DNA of 64,000 bases, from contig JNDT01002377.1 in NCBI GenBank assembly GCA_000697055.1, positions 62,001-126,000 of the forward strand. Direction: 5' to 3'. Under the pieces are notes generated by a model, which did no database searches, was not told where the DNA came from, and saw only the letters and a program-made list of their open reading frames with translations. Positions 32,113-44,973 of this stretch are shown piece by piece. Made by a program: the position numbers and the translations under genes. Position 1 is the stretch's first letter; every line of letters begins with the position of its first letter. The stretch comes from Saksenaea vasiformis B4078 (taxonomy: Eukaryota; Mucoromycota; Mucoromycetes; Mucorales; Saksenaeaceae).

Positions 32113-33941
32113 TATTGAATCTGTTGTGCTGTTTCGCGCGGGAACGACCAAAAATGACGACGTGCTCCGATGCTTTTATGTATATCCGGCTACAGTTTTG
32201 CCGATCCATATTTGGAAGCAGACGTCAGCTCATGTGAAACTGAATGATCTATTGGATATGTCGGCCATCGGAGTAAAGGGACCCCGATCTGAGCTCACCG
32301 CCGAAGTTGCTGAAATAAAACTGATGACAGATCACAGTTACAAGCCTGTTTTACTTATTCTCACAAAATAATCCACATGAATTTTCCTTTCCCTTCCTTT
32401 TCTACTTTTATATGCAAAGTAAATGCTGCCAAATAAAAACGAGAGGTCAGTGCTTATTATCTAAGCTCGAAATGAAATGCGAAATGAAATGAGAAATGAC
32501 TCTGGAAGGCTTAGACGGTGGTCTGTCGCTGGGCATTATGCATCTTTCTGTGAGATACATGGGCTTTCCTCTCTTTGAAGACCCGCGGACACCAGTCTGC
32601 GCATAGTTCTGCTAGATTTTGGATGCAGAAATTGCATCCAAGCAGGGCAAAGTGTAGGTTTAGTCGAATGCAACGCTGCAAGGTCATTCTTGCAGTAGGT
32701 TAAATAACTTCTGCAACTACCTTGAACACCAGACGTCCAAGCCCAAACATACCCACGATGCCATCTATTCCAGAGCTAAATTCTTGGCATAATGTGTTGT
32801 CATAATTTACTGGTTGTTAGACTGACTTCTACTTTGTAATGTATAGTTCATAAATACGACATAACGCTCTTCGTCTGAACTCGTGCCTCTGTAGCCGGAA
32901 GTAGCCCTCTACCTTTGTTTTCCGGATTGACATTCCAAAAAGCAGTGGCTTTCACTTGGATGATTTCCAACTTTTAAAGCATAGCTGCCTTCTTATTTCT
33001 GCATTTGGGTCATTGCATGAAGTATATTCACATACTGTGCTTCAACAATATCCGCTTTTTTGGTACCTTGACGATCGGCAGTAGTCATTTAAATCAACAG
33101 AAATAGTAACACATTTTATTTGAAGCAGACAAAACGTATTGGTATTTTAATAACGGCGAACATTGTGTATCAGTTGGTCCGGTGTGATCCACGTTGGCAA
33201 TGAATATAGCTGTGGAAACGTCGCAAAGGCGCAAAAGGAACAGCACTAGCCACATCACTCTTCCATGGATAATTAAGGCTGGAACTATTTCTATTAAGAA
33301 ATGCCGGCGCTTCATATAAACCATAAGAGGTAACAAGCGTAGCTTAGAACTTCCATTGGCATACAATTTTCGATAACGTTAAAGGGCCCTTTTCAGTAAA
33401 ACAGTCCTTAGTTGACAATGCGTTCATCTTGTACTGCAAGCACAAAACTTTAGCATTGCATATACAAACCGAATACTTACATTGGATCACATGTGCCAAA
33501 ACGGAAGTAGAATACATAAAAAATCCCGATATATACATGGCACGATCTGGTAGATATTCGGTAATAACTTTCACGCTTTCCCACAGAGTATAGGGTAGGT
33601 ATACTAGTATCCCGCCGCTGCAGGCCTTCCGTCCTAGCGGATTCTGTAGACAAAGCTAGATTTCTGTATCTTAAATTTATTTTATATATGAGACACGGAC
33701 GTATTGACATGAGACAGACATGGTAAATACTGCATAAATAAACAGACGTATTGACATGAGACGAGCGGGGCAACGAATGCATAAGCTAAACCATAAATGG
33801 TGAAAAACAACTCAAAAGGTAATTTAAAAGAAACGCAGCTCTGCTTTCAGAAATGTGCATAAAATTACACCTGGTTAGACCAACATAAAGAGTGGATAGA
33901 GAGGAAGAGAAGAATGACGGGAAGGGGGAAGTGATAGATCA
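32113..33941. other. intergenic, 1.8 kb
   Basis: No gene is supportable. There is a minor direct repeat: GACGTATTGACATGAGAC occurs at about 33698 and again at about 33744, with 20-30 bases of unlike sequence between. A short GAAATGAAATG tandem lies near 32470. Confidence 0.45.
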
Positions 33942-34544
33942 TTACGAAAGAGAAGTTTTACTGGCGATATCCATTGATTTCCAGGTCCGTCTGCACCATT
34001 TCGGTTGTGGTTGTTGTTTTGGATCTATCAAATTCTTATTTTGAAGCGTTTTGAATCGACCCCAACAACATCCTCGGGACCGGTGAGGAAGATAAGTAGA
34101 GGAGATCATGGCCCAAGAGAGGCCTTGTTCGTACCCTTGTTGCAGCAGATTATCCTCGAGTGGAGTCCATGGCGTTCTGGTCTGCACGGATGCGTGCCCT
34201 GCAGCCGATGCTGACCGAGGCCGGCGAGCCTGTCTCTGTGAATCCTCCATCCATGCCGCTCGACTAGTATCGCTTTTGACTCTTTGACGCCGTTGCGTAC
34301 TGGTTGTATGGAAGAGACTTGTGCGAACGTTCTGGGTATAATCTGTGCTTAGAGAACGCGTGCGCTGCCAAAATTCCACCTCCTGTGGACATGTCTGAGA
34401 TCCACTGTTTTCGAGTCTTATCATTGAACTATCTAAACTAGTCGTTGATGACAGTGATAACGTAGGTGATGCTGTTCTTGTCGTTTCAGTCGAAGTCGAA
34501 GAATAAGGCTTGCAAGGATGACATAGCAAATGTTGAATATTCAT
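33942..34544 (-). CDS. Small Myb/SANT-domain protein
   Basis: Single-exon frame of 200 residues. The C-terminal third holds one Myb-like repeat: RTPWTPLEDNLLQQGYEQGL, then SWAMISSTYLPHRSRGCCW. Three tryptophans are spaced 18-19 residues as in helix-turn-helix Myb repeats, and acids follow the first as expected. The N-terminal part is rich in Ser, Thr, Gln and Arg and probably disordered. One repeat plus a Ser/Thr-rich tail suggests a DNA-binding regulator; target genes are unknown. The start ATG at 34544 is the first in frame. No introns are seen. It stands alone, next to a 6-kb gene-poor stretch. Confidence 0.72.
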   Translation of the reverse strand: MNIQHLLCHPCKPYSSTSTETTRTASPTLSLSSTTSLDSSMIRLENSGSQTCPQEVEFWQRTRSLSTDYTQNVRTSLFHTTSTQRRQRVKSDTSRAAWMEDSQRQARRPRSASAAGHASVQTRTPWTPLEDNLLQQGYEQGLSWAMISSTYLPHRSRGCCWGRFKTLQNKNLIDPKQQPQPKWCRRTWKSMDIASKTSLS

Positions 34545-37500
34545 GACACCTAGATGATGTATTTTGATTAAATTAAAGCGATCGTTGTAGGACAGACAAG
34601 TCCTGTATTACCAGACATATTTAAGAAGAAAAAGCAAAGAAGAAAAGAGGCAACAGGCGTCACAATGTGGGGAAAGTTGAATTAAGAAAAGAAAGGTCGA
34701 CCACCGAAGCTTGTGATACGCGTTGTAAAAAATTCCTTTTTAAAAGTATGTTTAAAAAGGGGAATGAGGGGTTTCGTTCTTGCCTTGGTAATAATTTGTG
34801 TCATTCCCGTAGCCAAGTTTGATCTTATGTGGGATGAAAGAGTCACTATCTGCCGCCAAATCTTCAAGCTGCCGTGGCCCCTTTTTTATTCCTCATATAT
34901 CAATTAAATATACTTGTTTCGGCAGAAAAAGTCCTGCAATGGGAAAAATTCTTAGGGGGAATTGTGCCACTGCACATCGTTCATTTAGCTCTTTCGTCGT
35001 CATCTTTCTGGCAACCTCTCTATCGCCCCATACTACATACTATAGCTTTGTAGGGCTTTTAGGCATCACAAAATAGCTATGCGGTTTGACATGGTATTGC
35101 CGAAATTTGAAATCATATGTGGAAATATCCCGGAAGTAACTGATAGGCTAAATCACATTCTCAGCTAAAGTGAAAGTGTATGTACATAGAATCATCTGGT
35201 TATTTCACGTTAGTTTATAGAAAAACAGCCAACATTTTTTTTTGAATTTGTTGTCTCTTCTGATGATACCATAAGGCAGACGGACTAGTTAGTAGTCAGC
35301 GCAGCTCCATATGGATTTTCTTGGCTATTGTGACGCACTTAAACTGGTAGGGCGACATCCCTTTGTTTAAGGATCTCAGAATAGAAATGACAATGTATGT
35401 ATACAAACGTCGCTCGCTTACCCATCCCTGAAAGCACGATAACCTGACCCTGCGCCTTTGTTTTCTTTATCCTTATTGCTGGCTTAAACTAACTTCTTGT
35501 TTGAGAAATAAATATAAAATACAGGCTAGTGCCGCATAATCTTGACATACTTTCCAAAACAGACTGACTTGGTCCACTAGCACTAAAAAAGATAATATAT
35601 ATAAATATATATATATTTACACGCAAAAAATTAAAATAAAGTGCATTTTCTTCTTTATATGGCTAAAATGAGCACAGGAAGACCACATCTAAACGATAAG
35701 AACATCAGTGCAATTGCAGCTCCATGTGATTTGCAATTCGGACCACAAGAACATTGAGCAAACGAGATTACCAAAAATGATCATTCCCCTGCCATAAATG
35801 ATCATTCACTTGCCATAAATGACGTTTAGCCGATATCTTGCAGATGTACTGCTGCTTATCCTGACGACCTAAACAATATAACATCGTGCATAATCGTTCC
35901 CATTTCTTTATTATTTCTGAGTTTGATTGCTCATACAATTTTACAGTCAGCTACTTGTGCGAAAACAACCAAAATCAGCAGAAAACATGATCTACATCAA
36001 TGTACGGCGACAAGGCATTCCTACTTTATTTTGCGAACCAGTTACCAATTAACCAACAAACTTCTCCACTGGAGCCGCCTACTGGACTGGAAGACTTGGT
36101 CCCTGCGGGATGCACAAGACGATGATTGATAAAAAGAATATGAAAGAAAAAAAAAAAAGAAAACAAACATGTCCTCACTGCGACTTGTTTGATCATCATT
36201 GTTTATTGCACGAGGAAAGCAAGGCTATCTACAACCTTCCCCCCCCCCCTTCTCTATTCTCTTTGTTCCGCAATAGATATATCTCTAGCATCGTCCAATT
36301 CCGTCGTAAAACGAAACGGTGTATTACCTTTGCACTGTCTGAGATAGATTACCTTGACTTGCAATAGATTTTTGGAGATGAAAACGCATCTATCACGATT
36401 AAACTATGCATATAAATGAGAGTACACATGCTTCCTTTTAACTCAGTAGCCTGGGCAATCCTAGAAATAGCGTCACACAGTCCCGCTGGGAGCCGAATAT
36501 AGACATTCTACCCGTCATCAAAAGCTATGTGGCTGCATCATCTCCGGTTACTAAAAGGCAATGGATATCCTTTGTTGTACATCCATTATATCATGCAGAC
36601 AAGTCTTTTGCACGTGTGCTAACGTGCGTAAGAACTTAAAATTGCATTTATCACTGGCGCCAAGACGTAGACGCAAGTACATCTGAGACTGGCTAGAATC
36701 GCCGCTAAGGACCTCCAATTTTCCATTGAGTGGAATAATCACGGAGAGCAGATTAGTAGCCTCTACCTCAATGATAATCATTAAAATGCGATTCGGATAA
36801 AAGTTAGGTGTTCATATTAAAAAGAAAAAATAGGGGGGTTGGGGGAGGAAGTTGGTGTAAGCTGCCCATGGTAATTACCCTGCCTGCATTGCAAACCATA
36901 CACTGGTACTGTATCTGTTTGATGTATCTGTTTTACCGAGGAACATGGTTTTAAAATTCGTCCCCACTATAATTGATGCACTCCAGTTAGACTATTGACT
37001 GTAAAACATATATATTAGCGTCGATTGCTCTAAGACGTCGGCGCATGTTGGGAAGCTGGATCTTCATGGACTAATTCTTACTGCAGCAGAATAGCTCGCG
37101 CGAGACTAACTTTCCATAGCGGAGGCTGTAGTATATATGTAATGCGAAGGGTATACATGCCGAGAAGTTGCAAGATTGCATCACATCCGAGAAAGCTGTA
37201 TTCACCAACAAAGATGGGGGTTAAACATTTTCCGTTCTGTAACTATCAGCTGCGACGGGCCTTCCAAAAAGTGGAAATAAAACGCAGCCCCAAATTCTTC
37301 CGAGCAACTTCATTCGCGGTAAGCAACCATCTTACTAAACATTGCATAAGAACTGTGCTCTATGGTAAAACTAGCTGAGGTTGCATTGTGCATCACGATT
37401 TCGAATGCTGCCACTGCATTGCGATCCAGTTGATGCTCTTTCCTTTTTTAATGGATAGATGTATATATGCGATTAATTACATATGCAGTTTTTGGGATCG

Positions 37501-40500
37501 CATAGTAGCAGAGTAAAAGTTACAATGAGATGCCATTCTTACAATAAAGAAAATCAATTGAAAGGTTAAATCGGACACATCGTGCAACCGGCTTTTTTCT
37601 CCGTCTGATAATAGGAATTGGCTGCGCATCCTTCAGTCTTCGTCAAAAGGTAACAACGAGATTCAGACTACGTGTTGCTTATTCAAATCATATAGTAAGA
37701 TATACAGGAAGACTGGTTAAGCCAAACAGGAGGAGGTGTGAGTAACTGAATGGAAAAGACGACATAAACGTTGCTGAGCGCACGTAGCGCAGTAGAAGTA
37801 GAACGTATTAAGATTAAGGACCAAGTGGTTATAAGAGATAGTAGTACAGCGTGCCTTGCATAAGCGCAGACATTCAAATCCAGGGGGCGTGTGTGGGAAG
37901 CTGTGTTGTAAAATATGGACTTGATCAGTAAAGCCAGCAGATAAGAATGGGGTGGCATGTAGTGGCATCAAATAAAGGATTATATCACAGCATAGTTCAA
38001 GTTCCCGGAGTCTGAGTACGGCTGATACTGTCATTAGATCCATAAGAAGCTTTATCAGTCAAGAACATCAGCAGCTTGGGTAGATTCGATGTTTATCAGG
38101 TTAGTCTCTTCGAATAAAAATACAAATAAATTATTGGGACTTTGTAAAGGCACTTTAGACGACTAACTTTTACTAGAAATATATAAGTCCATGCACGGCG
38201 GTAATTCGAGTCAAGTAGTAGCAAAGACGATTGTAACCCGATCTATGCGTTATTTCTTAGCAGTCTGTATCAATAAATCACATAATGCTTCATCTAAGAA
38301 CTGATAAGTCACGGCTATCATCGGAAATTCTGGGATTGTCGAATTGTCCATTATTGGACAACAGACAAAGGCATTTAGCAGAAAGCCATTTCGTCGGAAC
38401 TGTCTTGTCAGAATTATGTACAGTGTTTCTGTCTTAAATAGGATGATGCATCTTGTTTATGCATGACTTCTTATGTCAACTCTAGCACAGTGAAAATGAC
38501 ATCGCTAGACGATACTACACAGTAGGTCATACCAAATTTCCCGTCTCGAAAATAAAACAAATCGATTTTAGATGGGTAAAGCCCGGAGTTGTTTTGGTGG
38601 GTGGGCGGTTGTGCAAGGTACGTCCATTGAGAAGTACACGTCAGGTTTGATGTGACCCCTAAGGAATCTGTAAAGACAAGTGTAAAAGTATATAATTATC
38701 GGGTATGATTACCTTACCACTGATAATGTACCTGTAAGACTGACGACATCGGTCGAATGCGATTCTGGGCTTAGCTGAATACTTGGGGAAGGGAGACTGC
38801 GTAACTATGTAGGTAAGTACCGGATGCAGGCATTGCTGAGCAAAAAAACATTTGGAGTGCAGTTCTGCGTCAACCTTAAAATTATTTCGCGTTAGCTCCG
38901 TACGAACTTTGCATAGGAAAGTAGCTCTTCTTACGTTGATCGAACGATAAAGTTTCCGTAGTTTAGCTCTTTCATTACGCCTTTCGATTCAGAGACTGTG
39001 TTCTTGTATCTGACATACAAGATGATGGAAAGGTCGGTCGTTTCTCCTTTTATCTCGTTTCTCCCTGGTTGTTCGTCCCGTATGTGCGTCTATTGGACGC
39101 ACTTCCACGATTGGTCATATCTTTTTATCCGTTGTGTAGGCTGCACGGCTGCTGATCCGTACCGTGCCGGAACCTCCTGCACCCATTGCCCATCTTGACT
39201 AACGTATCACCGCCGATGTGTGTCGATTAAGCTAAGTTTTGACCGCAACAGCAATTCTAACGGCTGTTTCACAGTCGATTACTACAAGCGAGTGCATACG
39301 TAATGTTCATCTTGCGTTTTGGTGATGCAGCATGTCATAAAACAACCCCATATAAAATGTCGTCTTTGTGGTTTATGGACCAGCCATTTCTTCATATCGA
39401 ATTCACATATTTTGTGCCATAGAGACTTCCAACAACTTTTTCTTGGGAGAGGATATAGACATCCGTTATTTCCGTTAATAGAGAACCCTCAATTGTTGAT
39501 AAGGTTGAAGAATTCTCATGAGTGCGCATCATCAATAATCTGCCTCATTGACTACGACACGGTTATAGAAGCCATCTTCTGGCCGCTGTCATCGTGTATC
39601 TTGGATTGCAGACCAGCTTTACAACTCATCTCCGGTTAGTTATAGATTTTCCAAAGACCGCTGCATAGTATTCGCCAGTAGAGGGTGTTTGCCAGACATT
39701 AGAGTAATTATATCTTTGACCACGCAATGTGAAGTCAAATTGTCCTTGGAAATAGCTAATTGATCAATGGGAGCAATGTTAGCACGTTGCTGAAGTTTAT
39801 CGTTTTCTGGTCCACGTGTTCCCGACACTGGCAAGGAATAATCCAAACACTGTCTATGAACTCCTGATAATGTGATAAGCCAGCCGTTACAGTACATGTC
39901 AAGCAGAAAAATGAATATGCCGCACCAGTGGTGAGTGACCGAAATGACAAAAATAAGAACACCGACAACACCACGAATGCATGGCTATCTTATATTCAAA
40001 CGACAGTTGTCACGCAAAAACGTTCCCACTACAGCTTGTTGTGTATGCCACAGCCGATTTGGGCGCGTTTGCATTAATGTTTCCAGTATACAGTGTCAAG
40101 CATGCGATGTCTCTGTTCATTCCTACATCGTATCTTGCTCTTATCATTATTGGGATTCTGTTGTATGTTATTTCAGAATAAGTAGGAAAGTTACTAGTTG
40201 AAGCTGCGAAAATGAGATGCACATAGTTAGCCGAAAAATAGAAAGCGCATTAAGGTTACACTTTTGTACTACACCAGCATGGACTTTACACCTAGATCCG
40301 ATCTTAGCCGATGTAAATAGCCTTAAAAACATTCTTGGTCGGTCCCGTCCTTGAACTAATCGGCGTTGGCTGTTCTTGTGTTCTTCATACATCAACCATT
40401 GTATTCCAAGCAAGTATACTTATTTTCTTTCGAACGCAAAGTTGGTGGATATGAAGTCTATTTAAAGCAGCATAGATCGTATTTCAAAAAAAGAAAAAAA

Positions 40501-40544
40501 ACAGTATACATGTATGCAAAACAAATTCTCGCGCCTTAGGGCCC
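34545..40544. other. 6-kb gene-poor region
   Basis: I find no gene I can support over 6 kb. It is A/T-rich with a TA microsatellite at about 35592-35622, an 11-C run near 36240 and G-rich sequence near 36832. The minus-strand frame at 36551-36781 (76 codons, MIIIEVEATNLLSVIIPLNG) reads protein-like but has no known motif. Near 39140-39197 a plus-strand Cys-rich peptide (CTAADPYRAGTSCTHCPS) could be a relic of a secreted protein. A hydrophobic 66-codon frame lies at 39981-40181. Confidence 0.4.
35765..35830 (+). repeat. Short tandem repeat with palindromic AATGATCATT
   Basis: Three units of about 22 bases, each carrying (T)GCCATAAATGATCATTCAC or a variant; the third unit diverges to AAATGACG. 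The core AATGATCATT is its own reverse complement. It may be an array of binding sites or a small satellite. Confidence 0.55.
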
Positions 40545-43218
40545 TTAACGCATATCGTCTGGACCCAGCACATGAGCCTCGCCACCTCCTCTTTCCGTTG
40601 TTCCCTTGAGCCCTAGCGTCTCAACGTAGTCCACAAGTCCCTCTTTCATTCTCTGTCGACGACCGGCTGCTTCGTCAGTAATAGGGCTCTGACGGCCGGA
40701 CACTGCCAAGGCTTCCTGAGCGCGTCGGAATGCAAGATCAAAGTTGGTTGGTAAATGATCGAGAAGAATGGACCTTCTGATGATCAGTTCGCTTGATACA
40801 CGACGAGGATCTGTTCTTTCAATCACAATGCGTGTGTCGTTACCAGGGATCGGGTCCTGCACGTAAAATACATGTTTAGCGGCCGCACTTATGCACAAAA
40901 TGGAAGACGCACCAACCAAAATTGATAAATCGTGCCAGCGACATAAAGCTGCAGCCAAAACAATTAAAACCCTTATTAGTAAGCACATTCAACTTACCCT
41001 TGGGTTCGACATGGATTCGAGACACCGCTTACGACATTCCGAAATCTGCTCGAAGGCTGCTTTCCACGCTTCCCCTGTCGGCTCACCAGTAAATAGTAGT
41101 TGCCCAATCCCAAGCTGACGAGATGCCTCTGATCCAGCAATAATAAGTTCCTTGACATCCATCATGGAGCCGTAGCTCAGTTTGCTGACAAAATCATCTG
41201 CAAACACGAATGATTGAAAATGCTCCTGTAACAAAAAGTAAGATCACAGGCTAGTAACACACCCTTGATTACCTTGTATCTCTCAGAAAGCTCGAGACTG
41301 AGTGCGCAAGCCGGAGCGTAACCAAAACCTTTCAGCACAAATCTCTCACTTTTTCCTTTTTGAAATTCATCGATATAGTCCAGCAACATGATAGTCAGTA
41401 TAGCCGCGGTTGCAGCTCCCAGGCTGTGACCGACAATATACAACGCGGACGTTGAATGTTCATTCGTGTAGGCAATGAGTTGCGGCGCTACGTGACGGAA
41501 AAACCACATAGCTGAAGACTTTGGTGGGTGATAAGTCGTATGCATCGGTATCCAGCGTCATTACCTTCATGCCTTTATGTACAAGCCCTCCCTTCCATGG
41601 TTCGTATTCGCACACAAGATCTGTCATCGTATCAAATGCACTCTATGGATAAAATAATAGTCAGTTTGAAATGAAGTCTAATTTTCATCGCGTATAGCAG
41701 TACCATGGTACCACGGATGCAGAGAACAATCGAGTTTGTCGAACGATCACGGGAAACAAAGTAACTTGGACGGAACGCCTCACCAGAGCGGAATTCGTAT
41801 GCCAGTAAGTCTTCCTTGGGGATGGACAAGTACTCTATAATGGAAAGGGCATCTGAATGATCACGCACAGCATCCGAGATGTATCCATTTCCTTTGCCGA
41901 TGAAATTAAGTCCCTTCCAACCGTAAGATGCCAAAGAAAACTTCCAAAAATGAGCTGCCGTTTCTATTTCTTTAACGTCTTCCACCAAGTCCCATGTGCG
42001 GTCTCGTGGCAGATCCATGTAGTACTTTTCTAGCATCGTAAACCCAGTCAAGACCTGTAAATTAGAAAGCTCGAATCCTTGACCCTGTCTTTCGTCAGCA
42101 AACAAGATCAAAACCTCCTCATCCTGCACTACTACTTACAAAAGCAGCTAACAGCTTTCCTATTGTTCGCAGTACTTGATTTGTCTCCTTATTCACAGTC
42201 CAAGATCCAATCGTGTCCAGTATGGGAAAGGTTCTCAGCTTTTCATCCTCCTCAGATAAGACATTCATCGTGTTAATCAGATCGTTTGTTTCCGCCTTTG
42301 TAGGAGCTTCTGACTGCAAACTCGCTGGAGGTTGCACAAACCCAAGCCAACCTGAGATGTTATCCAACAATGTTGTACGGGATGTACTGCTGCTATCAAC
42401 GCTGGCGATGCTTCGATCCGTAGATTGAATAGTACTCGCTCTCCTGCATGATATTGCCAGTGGGAGTGCGTTTGTGTCCGAGTCGCTGTCATCTGGAAGA
42501 TCTTGGTCATCCGTTGGCAAGTTCTCTACAGGCTCCTCATATTTTTGAAACTTGATGTCGCCTGCCTTTCGGTCTCGCTGGTACTGAAGATGCTTATTGA
42601 ATTCTTCCGCAAGCTGGACATCAGTTAACGAAGGTTCGGAGTGAGTTTCGCAAGGCAGCTGATAGCGATATGTTATTTTTGCCTGGATAGCTCCAATGTT
42701 GGAAGCCATGGTTTTCTTTCGGCTCGCATGAGAGCTTGCACCGGTTGAAAGTTTTTTGTCCCATATTTCGTAATAGCTCGTGAACGTCTCAGGCATACCT
42801 TCTAATTGTCGTAACCTTATCTCGGCACGACCAACATGTCGATCGGGCAACAGCAAGTAGTTATCGTACATATCAAGCTGCACGGTATCAAACAGTTGCG
42901 CGTGATAGCTGACAGTCAGCTCAAACGACTCGTTCCAGCGACCTTGAGGATATTCAGATATCGAAGTCGAGTATATCTGGTCTGCATGCGCGATAAGCCA
43001 ATTGCTTAACTTTTTTCTTTTTTGGCTTACCGCCCATCGTGATGACTACGTAAGGTCGTCTAATGGGTTCATTAAGGAGACAACTGTTGATCTCAATCTA
43101 TCGCGGGGTTGTCAGCCTCAATATGGCCCAAGCAAGAAGAACATACCCGTAGTTTTCCTGGAGCAGACACACCAGGACTCTGCAAGTGCACCGTCCAGCA
43201 TGAGAGATCATGTGGCAT
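40545..43218 (-). CDS. C2-domain lipase, sn1-diacylglycerol-lipase-like
   Basis: Eight exons: 43147-43218, 43031-43097, 42140-42981, 41704-42054, 41565-41642, 41273-41518, 40998-41225, 40545-40856; 731 residues. An N-terminal C2 domain (about residues 8-130, with RRPYVVITMG, GRWNESFELTVSYHAQLFDT and VQLDMYDNYLLLPDRHVGRA) would give membrane or calcium-dependent binding. A Ser/Asp-rich linker follows. The class-3 lipase fold has RSTNSIVLCIRGTM|SAFD, then ALYIVGHSLGAATAAILTIM with catalytic Ser near residue 502, and FADDFVSKLSYGSM with the Asp. The C-terminus carries RSILLDHLPTNFDLAFRRA, resembling the end of DAG lipases where the loop precedes the H-x-P-x-x-Y/F region. No transmembrane helices are present, unlike animal DAGL, so it is a soluble relative. 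The exact substrate is inferred only. Confidence 0.9.
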
Positions 43219-44211
43219 TACGGAGGAAGATACGTTTTCGTTGAAACAGACCAAGCCAGTTATGACTTAGCGCCCTCTTTCCTGGGTTCATGCAATGAAA
43301 CTCAGTCACACAATTGATTCCTTTAATGGCGGTGTTTTCTCGGAAACCCAGGAGTAACAATGGGTCCAATAAACAGTAATATGAAGAGGACAATTACAGG
43401 ATGTGAAATTGCAGTCGTGATTCATTTATCAGAAATGATGCATCACATCAGGGGGGGGGGGGTTTCGAGCGTAAATCTTTGTAACCGCCTGAACTGTATC
43501 ACAAGACGGTATCCCATATGAATTTCACCTTCGCACCTTGCGATATTGATTGGGCCAGTTACAGAGACGAACGAACGTGACAACTCTCTCTGTCTATCCG
43601 TATTCTCTATCTCGTTGATGATAAAGTCTACCCATGTTTCAGTGGCTTGGGGCATATGTCGACTTGAATACGATGGATAGCTGAAAAATGGTGTATCACT
43701 TTTGGCGCACATGGTCACTTGTAATTCATCCTTTAATCAACCTGATACACCCTTTTCCAGAACCAAAATTATTCCCAGCAGATTTTGAAGTTGCGTCTGA
43801 ATGAAAATGGGCTCGTATTTATCCTGATTAAGAACACCCAGTTCTTTGATAGATTTCTATCTAAAAAGAAGCAAGTTGAATTACTAATCCATTCAGTGCT
43901 AAATCGTGCTTATTTCCTTCCATCCCAGGATGAACCTGGAGGTTCTTACATTGACACGCTCTTGGCTAGACTCTTTTCGAGCTCGCTAGCTAAACCATTA
44001 CTCCGTCGAAATCCGTCTTGTTCTACAACACTATCCACACCATTATGGTGATCATTGGCCACGTCATTGACCACTTTCGATTATTCATGTAGCGACAATG
44101 ATTCTCGATGGAAATTAGTTAATTAACGTACATGTGAGCATAATTGGAAGCAAATGTAGAATATATCCATAATCAGAGTCGTTATTCTCGTGTAACGGTG
44201 CATACTTTTTA
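43219..44211. other. intergenic, no gene seen
   Basis: About 1 kb upstream of the C2-lipase. It contains a 12-G run at 43451-43462. Frames at 43443-43718 (minus) and 43785-44051 (plus) have no recognisable motif. Confidence 0.45.
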
Positions 44212-44700
44212 TTGAAATACGTTTTATGCTACTCTAGATAAATTTTGCGTCCAAAAAGAACCAAACTCGTGCTGAAAAGAAGACGAGTGTATGTAATTAG
44301 TATACCAATTGTGGCAGAAAGATCATACATTACTCACACGAACTTGATGCTTCCTTGACCGCAAAAGTTGTTGGAGCGGCGTGTAACATACTTCAGTAAC
44401 TATGTTGATGGTTGATGCTTGCTGTCGTAAACATCAGCTCATGGGTTCATGCTTAGACACACTGGGTTATACGCTACATCATCTTTGCAATCTTTTCCAG
44501 GGCTACGTGTTTTCGTTTATGACATTTTGCCGCACGTTGAATTGATAAAGGGAATGATTTAAGCGTATTAAGAGAAAAAGTCGAGTTTTCCCTTAAATAT
44601 GCATGACCTCCCGTTATCCGAAGCATCCTTTTTATGTGGGATGACAAGGTTGTATCAGACATGTCTATTGCATGAGACAAAGAACCCTGTCTCAAACACA
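44212..44700 (-). repeat. Dispersed spliced element, copy F
   Basis: Minus-strand copy upstream of GatA. The promoter block has GGATAACGGGAGGTCATG and a TATA-like TATTTAAGGG at 44591-44600, then ACTCGACTTTTTCTC, closely like copy E. The 3' part has an acceptor TTTTCAG|CACGAGTTTGG and TTTGGACGCAAAATTTATC, then TAGAGTAGCATAAAACG, and ends TTCAATAAAAAGT (about 44212). The central exon is diverged and has no frame in common with copy B. So both ends are conserved while the middle is not. Confidence 0.68.
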
Positions 44701-44973
44701 AGGGATTGGACACAGACGTAACGTGTCAGGTAAATCATAGCGTTGAATGAACGTAAGAAGACATACTTCAAAGCGAAAGTCCGTCTGGAGGTAAAAGCGA
44801 GAAAATGCATAATTTCTGAACCAACTTCAGCGACATTTCGGCGCTTTACGGGCAAGCGCGTCACGCAAGAGGCCCGCACCCTTGGCTTACTCCCAACACA
44901 TGCTGTCGCAACGGTTACTCAGACAGTGCCGCTCTACGTCTGTTCCACGTGCACAGGCAAGGATCCTTGGCTC

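Noticed and set aside
35590..35625. TA-rich stretch as a replication origin or attachment site
   Set aside because: It is a simple microsatellite with no supporting features.
42119..42139. A 16-base intron at the exon 3/4 junction of the C2-lipase
   Set aside because: Too short to splice; using the later acceptor before GTCTTGACTGGG gives a normal 85-base intron and keeps phase.
43451..43462. 12-G run as a functional G-quadruplex
   Set aside because: A single homopolymer run; more likely a slippage site or assembly artefact.
44743..44973. Upstream extension of GatA as an N-terminal mitochondrial exon
   Set aside because: The frame opens at TTG with no in-frame ATG before 44974, and its sequence shows no GatA similarity; it also abuts element copy F.
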